DNA from: DASTQL01 sp035761805
GTDB taxonomy: Bacteria; Actinomycetota; Actinomycetes; Jiangellales; Jiangellaceae
DNA: 11,231 bases
Direction: 5' to 3'
Assembly: GCA_035761805.1 (NCBI GenBank)
Contig: DASTQL010000200.1
Span: 1-11,231, forward strand
Notes under the pieces: model-generated
What the model saw: the letters and a program-made list of their open reading frames with translations, nothing else
Databases searched by the model: none
Told to the model about the DNA's origin: nothing
Shown here: positions 1-5,887 of the stretch, in pieces
Numbering within the stretch: position 1 is the first letter of the stretch
Layout of the letters: the number at the start of each line of letters is the position of its first letter
Program-made: the position numbers and the translations under genes

Positions 1-383
1 ACGAGCTTCGTGACGGTCCAGCCGACGGCGACCGTGACGAGCCCGATCAGCACGCTGTTGGTGCCGAGCGCAGTGAGCCCACCGTCGGCGAAGAGCAGGG
101 CTTGCACGGCGAGCACCACCGAGAGGACCAGGACGGCTGTCCACGGTCCCACCAGGACGGCGGCCAGGGCCCCGCCCATGAGGTGCCCGCTGGTTCCCAC
201 GCCGACCGGGAAGTTGAGCATCTGCACGGCGAGGACGTAGGCCGCCGTCAGACCCGCGAGCGGCGCGGCGCGCTCGTCCAACTCGCCGCGGGCCTTGCGC
301 AGGGACACCGCGACGGCCGCCCCCGCCACGGCCGCCGTGGCGACGGACGTGGGGGCGTCCAGGAAACCGTCGGGCACGTGCAC
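1..383 (-). CDS. cbiM: CbiM/NikM-family nickel/cobalt ECF transporter subunit (5' part, truncated by window edge)
   Basis: This is the substrate-specific membrane subunit of an energy-coupling-factor transporter that imports Co2+ or Ni2+. The visible 127 residues begin MHVPDGFLDAP, the hallmark CbiM/NikM N-terminus. In this family the N-terminal amine, His2 and a histidine near residue 67 bind the metal; here His2 and His67 (GTSGHLMGG) are both present. Other family signatures are QMLNFPVGVGTSGH (about 54-67) and QALLFADGGLTALG (about 94-107). Hydrophobic segments lie near 14-27, 43-60, 70-97 and 108-125. The GTG start at 383 is fixed by the family N-terminus, because any extension would block the amine ligand, and by a GAGGAG ribosome site at 391-396, 7 nt upstream. 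The C-terminal part and any cbiN/Q/O partners lie left of the window. A Nur-like palindrome upstream favours nickel over cobalt, by inference. The gene is not in any closed ORF because it runs off the edge. Confidence 0.93.
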   Translation of the reverse strand, partial: MHVPDGFLDAPTSVATAAVAGAAVAVSLRKARGELDERAAPLAGLTAAYVLAVQMLNFPVGVGTSGHLMGGALAAVLVGPWTAVLVLSVVLAVQALLFADGGLTALGTNSVLIGLVTVAVGWTVTKL

Positions 384-458
384 GCCGCTACTCCTCGTCC
401 GTGGGCTTCCGTCGCCCGAGCCGTGCGGCCACGGCGACCACCTGCCACCTTGACGTAC

Positions 459-475
459 TTGCACATCATGTGCAA
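459..475. promoter_or_regulatory. Nur-like metalloregulator operator (perfect 8-1-8 palindrome)
   Basis: The sequence TTGCACATCATGTGCAA is a perfect inverted repeat with a one-base centre. It can also be written TTGCAC-N5-GTGCAA, which agrees with the Streptomyces Nur box as I remember it (tTGCaa-N5-ttGCAA) at every strongly conserved position. It lies 75 bp upstream of the cbiM start and 57 bp upstream of bcp. Nur is a Fur-family repressor that uses nickel as corepressor and controls nickel uptake genes, so cbiM is the likely target. The operator assignment is inference; the palindrome is seen directly. A Zur or ArsR-family site is the main alternative. Confidence 0.7.
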
Positions 476-519
476 CAAGGACCTACGCGGCCGGCTCGCG
501 CCCGCCCGACCCCGCCGCC

Positions 520-525
520 TACGGT
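520..525 (+). promoter_or_regulatory. -10 box of a leaderless promoter for bcp
   Basis: TACGGT fits the actinobacterial -10 pattern TANNNT and ends 7 nt before the GTG start at 533. This spacing places the transcription start at or next to the start codon. There is no purine-rich ribosome site in the 15 nt before the GTG and no recognisable -35 element. Confidence 0.55.
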
Positions 526-532
526 TGGCGCC

Positions 533-1006
533 GTGACCGATGCGCGCCTGTCCCCCGGCGACCCCGCCCCGGACTTCACCCTCCCGGACGCTGACGGCAA
601 CCGCGTGTCCCTGTCGGACCACCGCGGTCGCCGCACCATCGTCTACTTCTACCCCGCCGCCAGCACGCCCGGCTGCACGACCCAGGCCTGCGACTTCCGC
701 GACAGCCTGGCGTCCCTGCAGGGAGCCGGCTACGCCGTCCTCGGCGTCTCACCGGACCCTCCCGCCAAGCTGGCGCGGTTCCGCGACGAGCAGGGCCTGA
801 CCTTCCCGCTGCTCTCGGACCCCGACAAGGCCGTGCTCACGGCCTGGGGCGCCTACGGCGAGAAGTCGATGTACGGCAAGACCGTGCAGGGCGTCATCCG
901 GTCGACGGTGGTCGTGGGCCCCGATGGCCGCGTGGAGAGGGCCATGTACAACGTCAAGGCCACCGGCCACGTGGCCAAGCTCCGCCGCGAGCTGGGCCTC
1001 CCCTGA
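533..1006 (+). CDS. bcp: Thioredoxin-dependent peroxiredoxin, Bcp/PrxQ type
   Basis: A cytosolic thiol peroxidase of 157 residues that reduces hydrogen peroxide and organic hydroperoxides with electrons from thioredoxin. The AhpC/TSA fold is evident: PGDPAPDFTLPDADG (8-22), then YPAASTPGCTTQACDFRD (40-57) holding the peroxidatic Cys48 and, five residues on, Cys53 in the position of the resolving cysteine of PrxQ enzymes. The conserved arginine is Arg124 in VIRSTVVVGPDGRV. Length matches the family (about 150-160). The GTG at 533 is chosen because the conserved domain begins 8 residues later and no other in-frame start is close. It has no ribosome site but a TANNNT box 7 nt upstream, so the mRNA is probably leaderless. 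It is divergent from cbiM and followed by a hairpin at 1031-1054, so it looks monocistronic. Confidence 0.95.
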   Translation: MTDARLSPGDPAPDFTLPDADGNRVSLSDHRGRRTIVYFYPAASTPGCTTQACDFRDSLASLQGAGYAVLGVSPDPPAKLARFRDEQGLTFPLLSDPDKAVLTAWGAYGEKSMYGKTVQGVIRSTVVVGPDGRVERAMYNVKATGHVAKLRRELGLP

Positions 1007-1030
1007 CCTCCGGGTGCCCCCAAATGATCA

Positions 1031-1054
1031 CGGCAGCCGCGTATGTGGCTGCCG
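1031..1054 (+). terminator. Probable hairpin terminator of bcp (no T-run)
   Basis: CGGCAGCC and GGCTGCCG form a perfect 8-bp stem with an 8-nt loop, starting 25 nt after the bcp stop codon. There is no following T tract, which is common for terminators in high-GC actinomycetes. The position directly downstream of a single-gene unit supports the call, but a structural role without termination is possible. Confidence 0.5.
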
Positions 1055-1059
1055 AGCCA

Positions 1060-1071
1060 GGTGAGTTCACC
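1060..1071. repeat. Short inverted repeat GGTGA-gt-TCACC
   Basis: A perfect 5-2-5 inverted repeat lies in the gap between bcp and tRNA-Leu, about 100 bp upstream of the tRNA. It could be a small operator, but arms this short also occur by chance. I assign no function. Confidence 0.3.
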
Positions 1072-1167
1072 GCGGCGCGTGCCCAGATGCCGCGGTGCGG
1101 TGTGGTCGCGGTGCGGTGCTGGGCACGGTGCGGGAGCTCCCGGCCCGTGTGGCACAGTGATCTCCGC

Positions 1168-1249
1168 GCGGGAGTGGCGGAACTGGTAGACGCCCAGGAT
1201 TTAGGTTCCTGTGCCCTCGGGCGTGCGGGTTCGAGTCCCGCCTCCCGCA
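1168..1249 (+). tRNA. tRNA-Leu, anticodon UAG
   Basis: An 82-nt class II tRNA. The acceptor stem GCGGGAG (1168-1174) pairs with CTCCCGC (1242-1248). The D-arm region contains TGGCGGAACTGGTAGACGC. The anticodon stem CAGGA/TCCTG (1195-1199/1207-1211) encloses loop TTTAGGT with anticodon TAG at 1202-1204, which reads CUA and by wobble CUG leucine codons. The long variable arm has a GCC/GGC stem (1213-1222), as expected for leucine. The T stem GCGGG/CCCGC encloses loop TTCGAGT (1230-1236). The discriminator is A1249. The following bases are CCG, so the terminal CCA is not fully encoded and must be added by the CCA-adding enzyme. Confidence 0.97.
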
Positions 1250-1280
1250 CCGGTCGGGTGGACGTAGCGCCCGGCGCCGG

Positions 1281-1958
1281 TCAGCGCACCAGCCGGACGA
1301 CGAACGGGAGCCGGACGGGCTGGCCGATGCCGGCGGCCAGGGCCGCGACGAGGACGACGACCGGCCATGCCAGCACGAGAGGGATCCAGAGCAGGGCCGC
1401 GAGGCCGAGCGTCACGACCGTCGCGGCCACCAGCGCCATGTTGAGCAGGATGAAGCTGAGCTGGACGTTCACCGCCTCGACGGCCTGCTCCCGGACGTAC
1501 GCGGATCGGCTTCCAGGGCCGATCAGGACCACCAGCGGCCCCACGAAGCTGGTCACCAGCCCGAGCGCGTGCGCGAGGGCGGCCCAGGGGCGGTCACCGC
1601 CCCTCTGGGGTGCGGCGGTCCACGCCGGGGCGGTCGGTGCGGGTGGGAGCACGGGGGAGACCGGCCGTGGAGGCAGCGGCAGCTGTCGGCGACCCGACCA
1701 TGGCGCAGGTGGGTACAGGCCGTCGAGGCAGGCCCCGAGGTCGGCCCGCGTGGTCGCCGTGAGGGCCCGGCCGAGGCGGTCGTCGAACTCGCCCCGCGTC
1801 AGCCGCCCCTCGGCGTAGGCGGCGGACAGCCGCTCGGCGACGGCGTCCCGGTCACGGTCGGAGACCCGCCAGGACCCGGGCACGCCGGAGGGCCCGCCGG
1901 GGAGGGGGACGGTCGGCGGCTGGCCGGTCCTGGCGTGGTCCGCGGTGGGCTGGTTCAC
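1281..1958 (-). CDS. DUF1707-DUF4870 membrane protein of unknown function
   Basis: A protein of 225 residues with two recognisable modules. Residues about 31-82 (RVSDRDRDAVAERLSAAYAE, then GRLTRGEFDDRL) form a DUF1707 domain, a short helical SHOCT-like module common at the N-terminus of actinobacterial membrane proteins. A proline-rich linker follows (83-120). Residues about 124-222 resemble DUF4870 (Tic20-like): WAALAHALGLVTSFVGPLV, then YVREQAVEAVNVQLSF, with hydrophobic segments near 127-147, 165-187 and 189-213. The GTG at 1958 is preferred over an upstream ATG at 2024 because GAGGAG lies at 1965-1970, 6 nt before it, and the extra 22 residues look like untranslated leader. It is convergent with tRNA-Leu. 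The substrate or partner is unknown; a membrane protein with a soluble protein-interaction tail is all that can be inferred. Confidence 0.88.
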   Translation of the reverse strand: MNQPTADHARTGQPPTVPLPGGPSGVPGSWRVSDRDRDAVAERLSAAYAEGRLTRGEFDDRLGRALTATTRADLGACLDGLYPPAPWSGRRQLPLPPRPVSPVLPPAPTAPAWTAAPQRGGDRPWAALAHALGLVTSFVGPLVVLIGPGSRSAYVREQAVEAVNVQLSFILLNMALVAATVVTLGLAALLWIPLVLAWPVVVLVAALAAGIGQPVRLPFVVRLVR

Positions 1959-2042
1959 GGGTGGCTCCTCGTTCTTCGTCGGACGATGCCTTCCAGCGTC
2001 GTCGCCGGAGAGACCGTACGGCATCGGGGATGACCCTGAGCA

Positions 2043-2075
2043 GCCCCCGGAACCGCGCGGCGTCCGCGCGGGGGC
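2043..2075 (-). terminator. Strong GC hairpin downstream of the molybdoenzyme gene
   Basis: CCGCGCGG-CGT-CCGCGCGG (2053-2071) is an 8-bp stem with a 3-nt loop, flanked by further complementary C and G runs (GCCCC at 2043-2047, GGGGC at 2071-2075). It begins 19-23 nt past the stop of the minus-strand gene at 2095, and it lies before the downstream DUF1707 gene. This is the place for a terminator. There is no T-run. Because CCGCGCGG is its own reverse complement, the element is also a direct repeat and could instead bind protein. Confidence 0.45.
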
Positions 2076-2094
2076 CCAGGACCTGGCAGTCGGC

Positions 2095-3651
2095 TCAGGC
2101 CACCTCGACCGTGACGGCGTGCCACCCGGTCGCCCCGTCCGGCGCCGGCGGGGCCACCGCCCCGGTCTGGGCCTCGCCGGTCCCGTCGACCGCTCGTGCC
2201 TCGAGCCGGTGCGTGCCGCGCGGCGCGTCCCACTCCCACGCCCACTGCCGCCAGGTGTCCACGCTCGGGACCGCGGCGAGCCGCGCCTTCCCCCACGGAC
2301 CGCCGTCGACGCGCACCTCGACCGCCTCGACGCCCCGGTGCTGGGCCCAGGCGGTCCCGGCGACCGTCACCGGCCCGGCGGGGACGCGCGCCCCGGCACG
2401 CGGCACGTCGATGCGCGAGGCGGTCTTCACGGGGGCGCGCGCGGACCAGCCGCGCGAGGTCCAGTACGCCTCGGCCCGGTCGAACCGGGTCACCTCCAGG
2501 TCGATGACCCACTTCGTCGCGCTGACGTAGCCGTACAGCCCCGGAACTACCATGCGTACGGGGAAGCCGTGCCGTACGGGGAGCGGCTCGCCGTTCATCC
2601 CCACGGCGAGGAGCGCGTCGCGTCCGTCGCCGAGGACGTCCAGCGGGGTGGACGCGGTCCACCCGTCGACGCTCGTCGACAGGACCATGTCCGCGTCCGC
2701 ACGGGGTCGGACCTCGGCCAGCAGGGCCGCCACCGGCACGCCGGTCCACAGCGCGTTGCCGACCAGGGCGCCGCCCACCTCGTTGGAGACACAGGTCAGC
2801 GTCACCCACCGGTCGACCAGCCCGCGGCCGACCAGGCCGTCGAAGTCGACCTCCGCCTGGCGCTCCACCAGGCCGTGCACCCGCAGCCGCCACTCGTCCG
2901 GGTGGACGAGCGGGGGCGACAGGGCCGTGTCGATCCGGTAGAAGCGGTCGTTCGGTGTGCGCCACGGGACGGCACCGGCGGCATCCACCCCGGTCCCCGG
3001 CGGGGGCTCGGCGGCCGGCAGTGGCCGCGGGAGGACGAGCCCCGCCCGGGCGGCCTCGATGTCGTCGCGGCGCCCGACCAGCCAGCGGCCGCCGGCGGCC
3101 GCCACACCCCCGAGCAGCGCGATCAGCCCCACGGCGCGGAGGAAGGCCCGGCGCGAGACGGCGTCGTCCACATCGGGTGCGCCCGCGCCGGGGGCCGGGA
3201 CGCGGCCGACGAGCAGGTCGAGCGCGACGAGACCGACTGCACCGCCGACCGCGGTCGGCAGCAGGTCGCGCACGCCCGAGCCGGGACGGCCGAGCACGGC
3301 GAGGGCGGCCAGCACCACGAGTCCGGCGGCGAGGCCGAGTCCGGCCCGGCGATTCCTGCCGGCCACCACGCCCGCGGCAGCGGCCAGGGCGGCGAGGACG
3401 ACCACCACGCCCACGACGAGCACGGCCTTGTCGGCGGTGCCGAAGGTGCTCACCGCCCAGTCCTTCACCGGACCGGGGACTCGGTCGACGACCTCGCCGC
3501 CCACCGCGATCACGGGCGTGGGCGCGCCGGTCCACCCGGCGACCAGCTCGGCGACACCCAGTCCCGCGCCGACAGCGACGACGCCCGCCAACGCGGGAGC
3601 CGCCGCGCCTGCGGTCCGCGTGACCGCAGCCGGACGCGTCGTGGTCGTCAT
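2095..3651 (-). CDS. Sulfite-oxidase-family molybdopterin enzyme with N-terminal membrane domain
   Basis: A 518-residue polytopic membrane oxidoreductase. Four hydrophobic segments (about 17-39, 76-97, 103-120, 131-149) precede SRRAFLR (166-172), a twin-arginine motif, and a fifth hydrophobic segment (173-189). The catalytic domain follows: PNDRFYRIDTALSPP (233-247) and the molybdenum-ligand cysteine Cys287 in TLTCVSNEVGG. HGFPVRMVVPGLYGYVSATKW lies at 361-381 in two halves of the cofactor-binding domain. Residues about 411-518 form the Ig-like Mo-cofactor dimerisation domain. The layout implies that Tat exports the folded cofactor domain while Sec inserts the first four segments; I recall Streptomyces coelicolor Sco3746 as a described example. 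Electron donor and substrate are unknown (sulfite, sulfoxide or other). The ATG at 3651 has no well-spaced ribosome site of its own but overlaps the stop of a three-codon ORF that has one. Confidence 0.93.
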   Translation of the reverse strand: MTTTTRPAAVTRTAGAAAPALAGVVAVGAGLGVAELVAGWTGAPTPVIAVGGEVVDRVPGPVKDWAVSTFGTADKAVLVVGVVVVLAALAAAAGVVAGRNRRAGLGLAAGLVVLAALAVLGRPGSGVRDLLPTAVGGAVGLVALDLLVGRVPAPGAGAPDVDDAVSRRAFLRAVGLIALLGGVAAAGGRWLVGRRDDIEAARAGLVLPRPLPAAEPPPGTGVDAAGAVPWRTPNDRFYRIDTALSPPLVHPDEWRLRVHGLVERQAEVDFDGLVGRGLVDRWVTLTCVSNEVGGALVGNALWTGVPVAALLAEVRPRADADMVLSTSVDGWTASTPLDVLGDGRDALLAVGMNGEPLPVRHGFPVRMVVPGLYGYVSATKWVIDLEVTRFDRAEAYWTSRGWSARAPVKTASRIDVPRAGARVPAGPVTVAGTAWAQHRGVEAVEVRVDGGPWGKARLAAVPSVDTWRQWAWEWDAPRGTHRLEARAVDGTGEAQTGAVAPPAPDGATGWHAVTVEVA

Positions 3652-3659
3652 CGACCCAT
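3648..3659 (-). other. Three-codon leader ORF (Met-Gly-Arg-stop) overlapping the molybdoenzyme start
   Basis: ATG GGT CGA TGA occupies 3659-3648, and its TGA overlaps the ATG at 3651 of the molybdoenzyme as ATGA. The purine-rich GGTGGAG at 3668-3674 lies 8 nt before this first ATG, whereas the molybdoenzyme ATG has nothing comparable at normal spacing. Ribosomes may load here and restart on the main gene. It may also simply be a chance ATG, with initiation at the second ATG from a distant site. Confidence 0.4.
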
Positions 3660-3700
3660 GGTGAGCGCTCCACCGCCATCCGGCACCGGCACCGTCGCGC

Positions 3701-3717
3701 CCGTCATCGAACCGTCA
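3701..3717. repeat. Direct repeat CCGTCA with 11-bp period
   Basis: CCGTCA-TCGAA-CCGTCA gives two copies spaced one helical turn apart, 50-66 bp upstream of the molybdoenzyme start, in promoter position. An 11-bp direct repeat is the geometry used by OmpR/PhoP-type response regulators. The factor is unknown and chance cannot be excluded. Confidence 0.3.
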
Positions 3718-3746
3718 GGATCGGCCGGGCACCCGCGACGGCAGCC

Positions 3747-3758
3747 GGGCGGCCGCCC
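3747..3758. repeat. 12-bp perfect palindrome at the 3' end of rdgB
   Basis: GGGCGGCCGCCC directly abuts the rdgB stop codon. As RNA it folds at best into a 4-bp stem with a GGCC loop, so it is a weak terminator candidate for the long minus-strand run. No T-run follows. Confidence 0.3.
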
Positions 3759-4382
3759 TCAGCCGTCGAGCTCGCGGGCCACGTGGGGCACCAAGGCCCG
3801 GAAGGCGCGCCCCCGGTGGCTGATCGCGTCCTTCTCCTCGGAGGTCATCTCGGCCGTGGTCCGGGTCTCACCGGTCGGCTGCAGCACAGGGTCGTAGCCG
3901 AAGCCGCCAGTGCCCCGGGGCACACGGGTGAGGGTGCCCTCGAGCCGCCCCTCCTCGACGACCTCGCGGCCGTCGGGGGTCACCAGCGCCGCCGCACAGG
4001 CGAAGTGGGCGCCCCGCATTCCGTCGGGGACATCGCTCAGCTGGGCGAGCAGGAGCTGCAGGTTGGCGCGGTCGTCGCCGTGCCGGCCGGCCCACCGGGC
4101 GGAGAAGACCCCCGGCATGCCGGCCAGTGCGTCGACGCAGAGCCCCGAGTCGTCGGCGACCGCGGGCCGGCCGGTGGCCGCGGCCACGGCCCGCGCCTTG
4201 AGCAGGGCGTTGTCGGCGAAGGTGAGCCCCGTCTCGGCGACGTCCGCGACCCGCGCGAAGTCGTCCACGGGGTGCAGGTCGATCGCGAGTCCGGCCGCCG
4301 CGAGGATCCGCGACAGCTCGGCGACCTTGTGCCGGTTGCGGGTGGCGAGCACGAGCACCGGCCGCTCCCCGGCCGTCGTCAC
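3759..4382 (-). CDS. rdgB: RdgB/HAM1 family non-canonical purine NTP pyrophosphatase (dITP/XTP)
   Basis: This cytosolic house-cleaning enzyme hydrolyses dITP, ITP and XTP to the monophosphate and pyrophosphate, which keeps deaminated purines out of DNA and RNA. It has 207 residues, the usual length. Family motifs are LATRNRHKVAELSRIL (12-27) for the triphosphate, ETGLTFADNALLKA (50-63), the acidic ADDSGLCVDALAGMPG (76-91) with Asp77/Asp78, GTGGFGYDPVLQP (157-169) and the C-terminal SHRGRA (188-193). The GTG at 4382 is preferred to an upstream ATG at 4424 because it starts 10 residues before the first strand and overlaps the rph stop as GTGA, the classic coupled arrangement; the longer form would add 14 Ala/Arg-rich residues encoded inside rph. 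It is last in the minus-strand run, as in M. tuberculosis (Rv1341). Confidence 0.95.
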   Translation of the reverse strand: MTTAGERPVLVLATRNRHKVAELSRILAAAGLAIDLHPVDDFARVADVAETGLTFADNALLKARAVAAATGRPAVADDSGLCVDALAGMPGVFSARWAGRHGDDRANLQLLLAQLSDVPDGMRGAHFACAAALVTPDGREVVEEGRLEGTLTRVPRGTGGFGYDPVLQPTGETRTTAEMTSEEKDAISHRGRAFRALVPHVARELDG

Positions 4383-5101
4383 CGCTCGAGCGCGGCCAGC
4401 TGCAGCGCCGTGAGCTCGGCGCACCCGCGCTCGGCCAGCGCCAGCAGGGTGTCGAGCTCGGCCCGGTCGAACGGCACCCCCTCGGCGGTGCCCTGGACCT
4501 CGACGTAGCGCCCGTCGCCGGTCATCACGACGTTCATGTCCGTGCCCGCCGACACGTCCTCGGTGTAGCAGAGGTCGAGCAGCGGCTCACCGTCGAGGAC
4601 CCCGACGCTGACCGCCGCGACCGAGCCGGTCAACGCCTGGTCGGAGGCCAGCTGCCCTCGCTCGCGCAGCCACCCGACCGCGTCGGCGAGAGCGACGTAG
4701 GCACCGGTGATCGCCGCCGTCCTGGTGCCCCCGTCGGCCTGCAGCACGTCGCAGTCGAGGACCACGGTGTTCTCACCCAGCGCGGCGTCGTCGACGACCG
4801 CCCGCAGGGACCGGCCGACCAGGCGGGAGATCTCGTGCGTGCGACCGCCGATCCGGCCCTTCACCGACTCGCGGTCGCTGCGCGTGTTGGTGGAACGCGG
4901 CAGCATGGCGTACTCGGCCGTGACCCATCCGAGGCCGGACCCCTTGCGCCACCGCGGCACACCCTCGGTCACCGACGCGGCGCAGAGCACCCGCGTGCTG
5001 CCGAACTCCACGAGCACGGAGCCCTCGGCGTGGTCGAGCCAGCCCCGGGTGAGACGGACGGGGCGGAGCTGGTCGGGCGCGCGGCCGTCGGGTCGGTTCA
5101 T
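4379..5101 (-). CDS. rph: Ribonuclease PH
   Basis: A phosphate-dependent 3'-5' exoribonuclease of 240 residues that trims tRNA precursors; the active form is a hexameric ring. Seen motifs: RPDGRAPDQLRPV (3-15), GSVLVEFGSTRVLC (27-40), the phosphate-binding arginines in IGGRTHEISRLVGRSLR (Arg87) and GGTRTAAITGAYVAL (Arg127), and the metal/catalytic acidic pair in TEDVSAGTDMNVV (Asp182, Asp188), which match the E. coli residues Arg86, Arg126, Asp178 and Asp184. Length is standard. The ATG at 5101 is the family start. There is no ribosome site, but TAGCCT lies 6 nt before the ATG, so rph may have its own leaderless promoter within the cluster. It overlaps rdgB by 4 nt. Confidence 0.97.
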   Translation of the reverse strand: MNRPDGRAPDQLRPVRLTRGWLDHAEGSVLVEFGSTRVLCAASVTEGVPRWRKGSGLGWVTAEYAMLPRSTNTRSDRESVKGRIGGRTHEISRLVGRSLRAVVDDAALGENTVVLDCDVLQADGGTRTAAITGAYVALADAVGWLRERGQLASDQALTGSVAAVSVGVLDGEPLLDLCYTEDVSAGTDMNVVMTGDGRYVEVQGTAEGVPFDRAELDTLLALAERGCAELTALQLAALER

Positions 5102-5107
5102 GCGCGC

Positions 5108-5113
5108 AGGCTA
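5108..5113 (-). promoter_or_regulatory. -10 box of a leaderless promoter for rph
   Basis: TAGCCT (read on the minus strand) ends 6 nt before the rph ATG, in the short gap after the upstream hydrolase gene. It fits TANNNT, and no Shine-Dalgarno sequence is present. The -35 region is unremarkable. Confidence 0.5.
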
Positions 5114-5133
5114 TCGACCGGTCCCGACAGGGC

Positions 5134-5880
5134 TCACAGCTCCACGACGAGTCCGGACGAGGCCAGCTGGAGGTCGCCGCCGTAGACCTCGCTGGCCTCG
5201 GCGACGGCGACGGCTCCGTCGGTCCACGGCGGCACATGGGTGAGCACCAGCCGCGGGACTCCTGCCTCGGCGGCATGCCGGCCGGCCTGCCGCCCGGTGA
5301 GGTGGAGACCCGGCGGGTTGTCCCCGCCCTCGACGAACGACGCCTCGCACACCAGCAGGTCGGCCCCGCGGGCCAGGTCGACCAGCGCCTCGGACGGTGC
5401 CGTGTCGCCGGAGTAGACCACGCCGTGGCCTCCGTGGTCGATCCTCAGGGCGTACGCCTCGACAGGGTGCACCACCCGTACGGGAGTGACCGTCAGCGGA
5501 CCCACGGAGTAGGGCTCCCGGCCGTGCTCGAGGAAGTGGAACTCGCTGTTCATCCCGGGCTCCTCCGGCAGGTCGTACGCCCGGGCGAGCCGGGCGCCCG
5601 AGCCACGCGGGCCGTAGACGGGGATCTGCGGCGCGGGGCCGCCGGGGCGGTACTTGCGGGCGACGTAGTAGGCGCAGAGGTCCAGGCAGTGGTCGGCGTG
5701 CAGGTGGGAGAGCAGCACGGCGTCCACGGCGTAGATGTCGACGTGACGCTGCAGCTCCCCCAGGGCCCCGTTGCCGAGGTCGACCACCACGCGGAGGCCG
5801 CCGGCCTCCACGAGGTAGCAGGACGCCGGCGAGTGCGGACCCGGGAAAGACCCCGAGCAGCCGATGACGGTGAGCCGCAC
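5134..5880 (-). CDS. MBL-fold metallohydrolase, Rv1339 type (RNase Z-like / cyclic nucleotide phosphodiesterase)
   Basis: A binuclear zinc hydrolase of the metallo-beta-lactamase fold, 248 residues. Metal ligands are visible in order: LSHLHADHCLDL (His59, His61, Asp63, His64), His138 in VVHPVEAYAL, Asp159 in VYSGDTAPSE and His215 in LVLTHVPPW. The N-terminus VIGCSGSFPGPHSPASCYLV is typical of the group. The family sits between murI and rph in many actinobacteria; I recall the M. tuberculosis member Rv1339 being reported as an atypical cAMP phosphodiesterase, while automatic annotation often says ribonuclease Z. Which substrate applies here cannot be told from sequence alone. The GTG at 5880 is chosen because the domain begins there; the open frame extends to 6387 only as a shadow of murI. 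The gap to the murI stop is 7 nt and GAGGG overlaps it as a ribosome site, so the two are cotranscribed. Confidence 0.93.
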   Translation of the reverse strand: MRLTVIGCSGSFPGPHSPASCYLVEAGGLRVVVDLGNGALGELQRHVDIYAVDAVLLSHLHADHCLDLCAYYVARKYRPGGPAPQIPVYGPRGSGARLARAYDLPEEPGMNSEFHFLEHGREPYSVGPLTVTPVRVVHPVEAYALRIDHGGHGVVYSGDTAPSEALVDLARGADLLVCEASFVEGGDNPPGLHLTGRQAGRHAAEAGVPRLVLTHVPPWTDGAVAVAEASEVYGGDLQLASSGLVVEL

Positions 5881-5887
5881 GCGACCC

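Noticed and set aside
450..455. TTGACG as a -35 element on the plus strand before bcp
   Set aside because: At 17-18 bp spacing there is only CAACAA/AACAAG, not a -10 box, and it is too far from the TACGGT box at 520 to act with it.
384..532. Cobalamin riboswitch upstream of cbiM
   Set aside because: The region is only 149 nt, is shared with a divergent promoter, and shows no B12-box-like core or suitable long structured leader.
1024..1818. Plus-strand open frame running through tRNA-Leu
   Set aside because: It crosses a structurally perfect tRNA gene and lies antisense to the DUF1707 gene.
1955..3679. Minus-strand open frame of 574 codons overlapping the molybdoenzyme in another frame
   Set aside because: Its composition is extremely Arg/Gly-rich and it shows no motifs; it is a frame shadow of the real gene.
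1945..3897. Long plus-strand open frame of 650 codons opposite the molybdoenzyme
   Set aside because: It has no recognisable domain and a Gly/Arg/Pro/His-rich composition typical of an antisense frame in high-GC DNA. The minus-strand gene has clear motifs.
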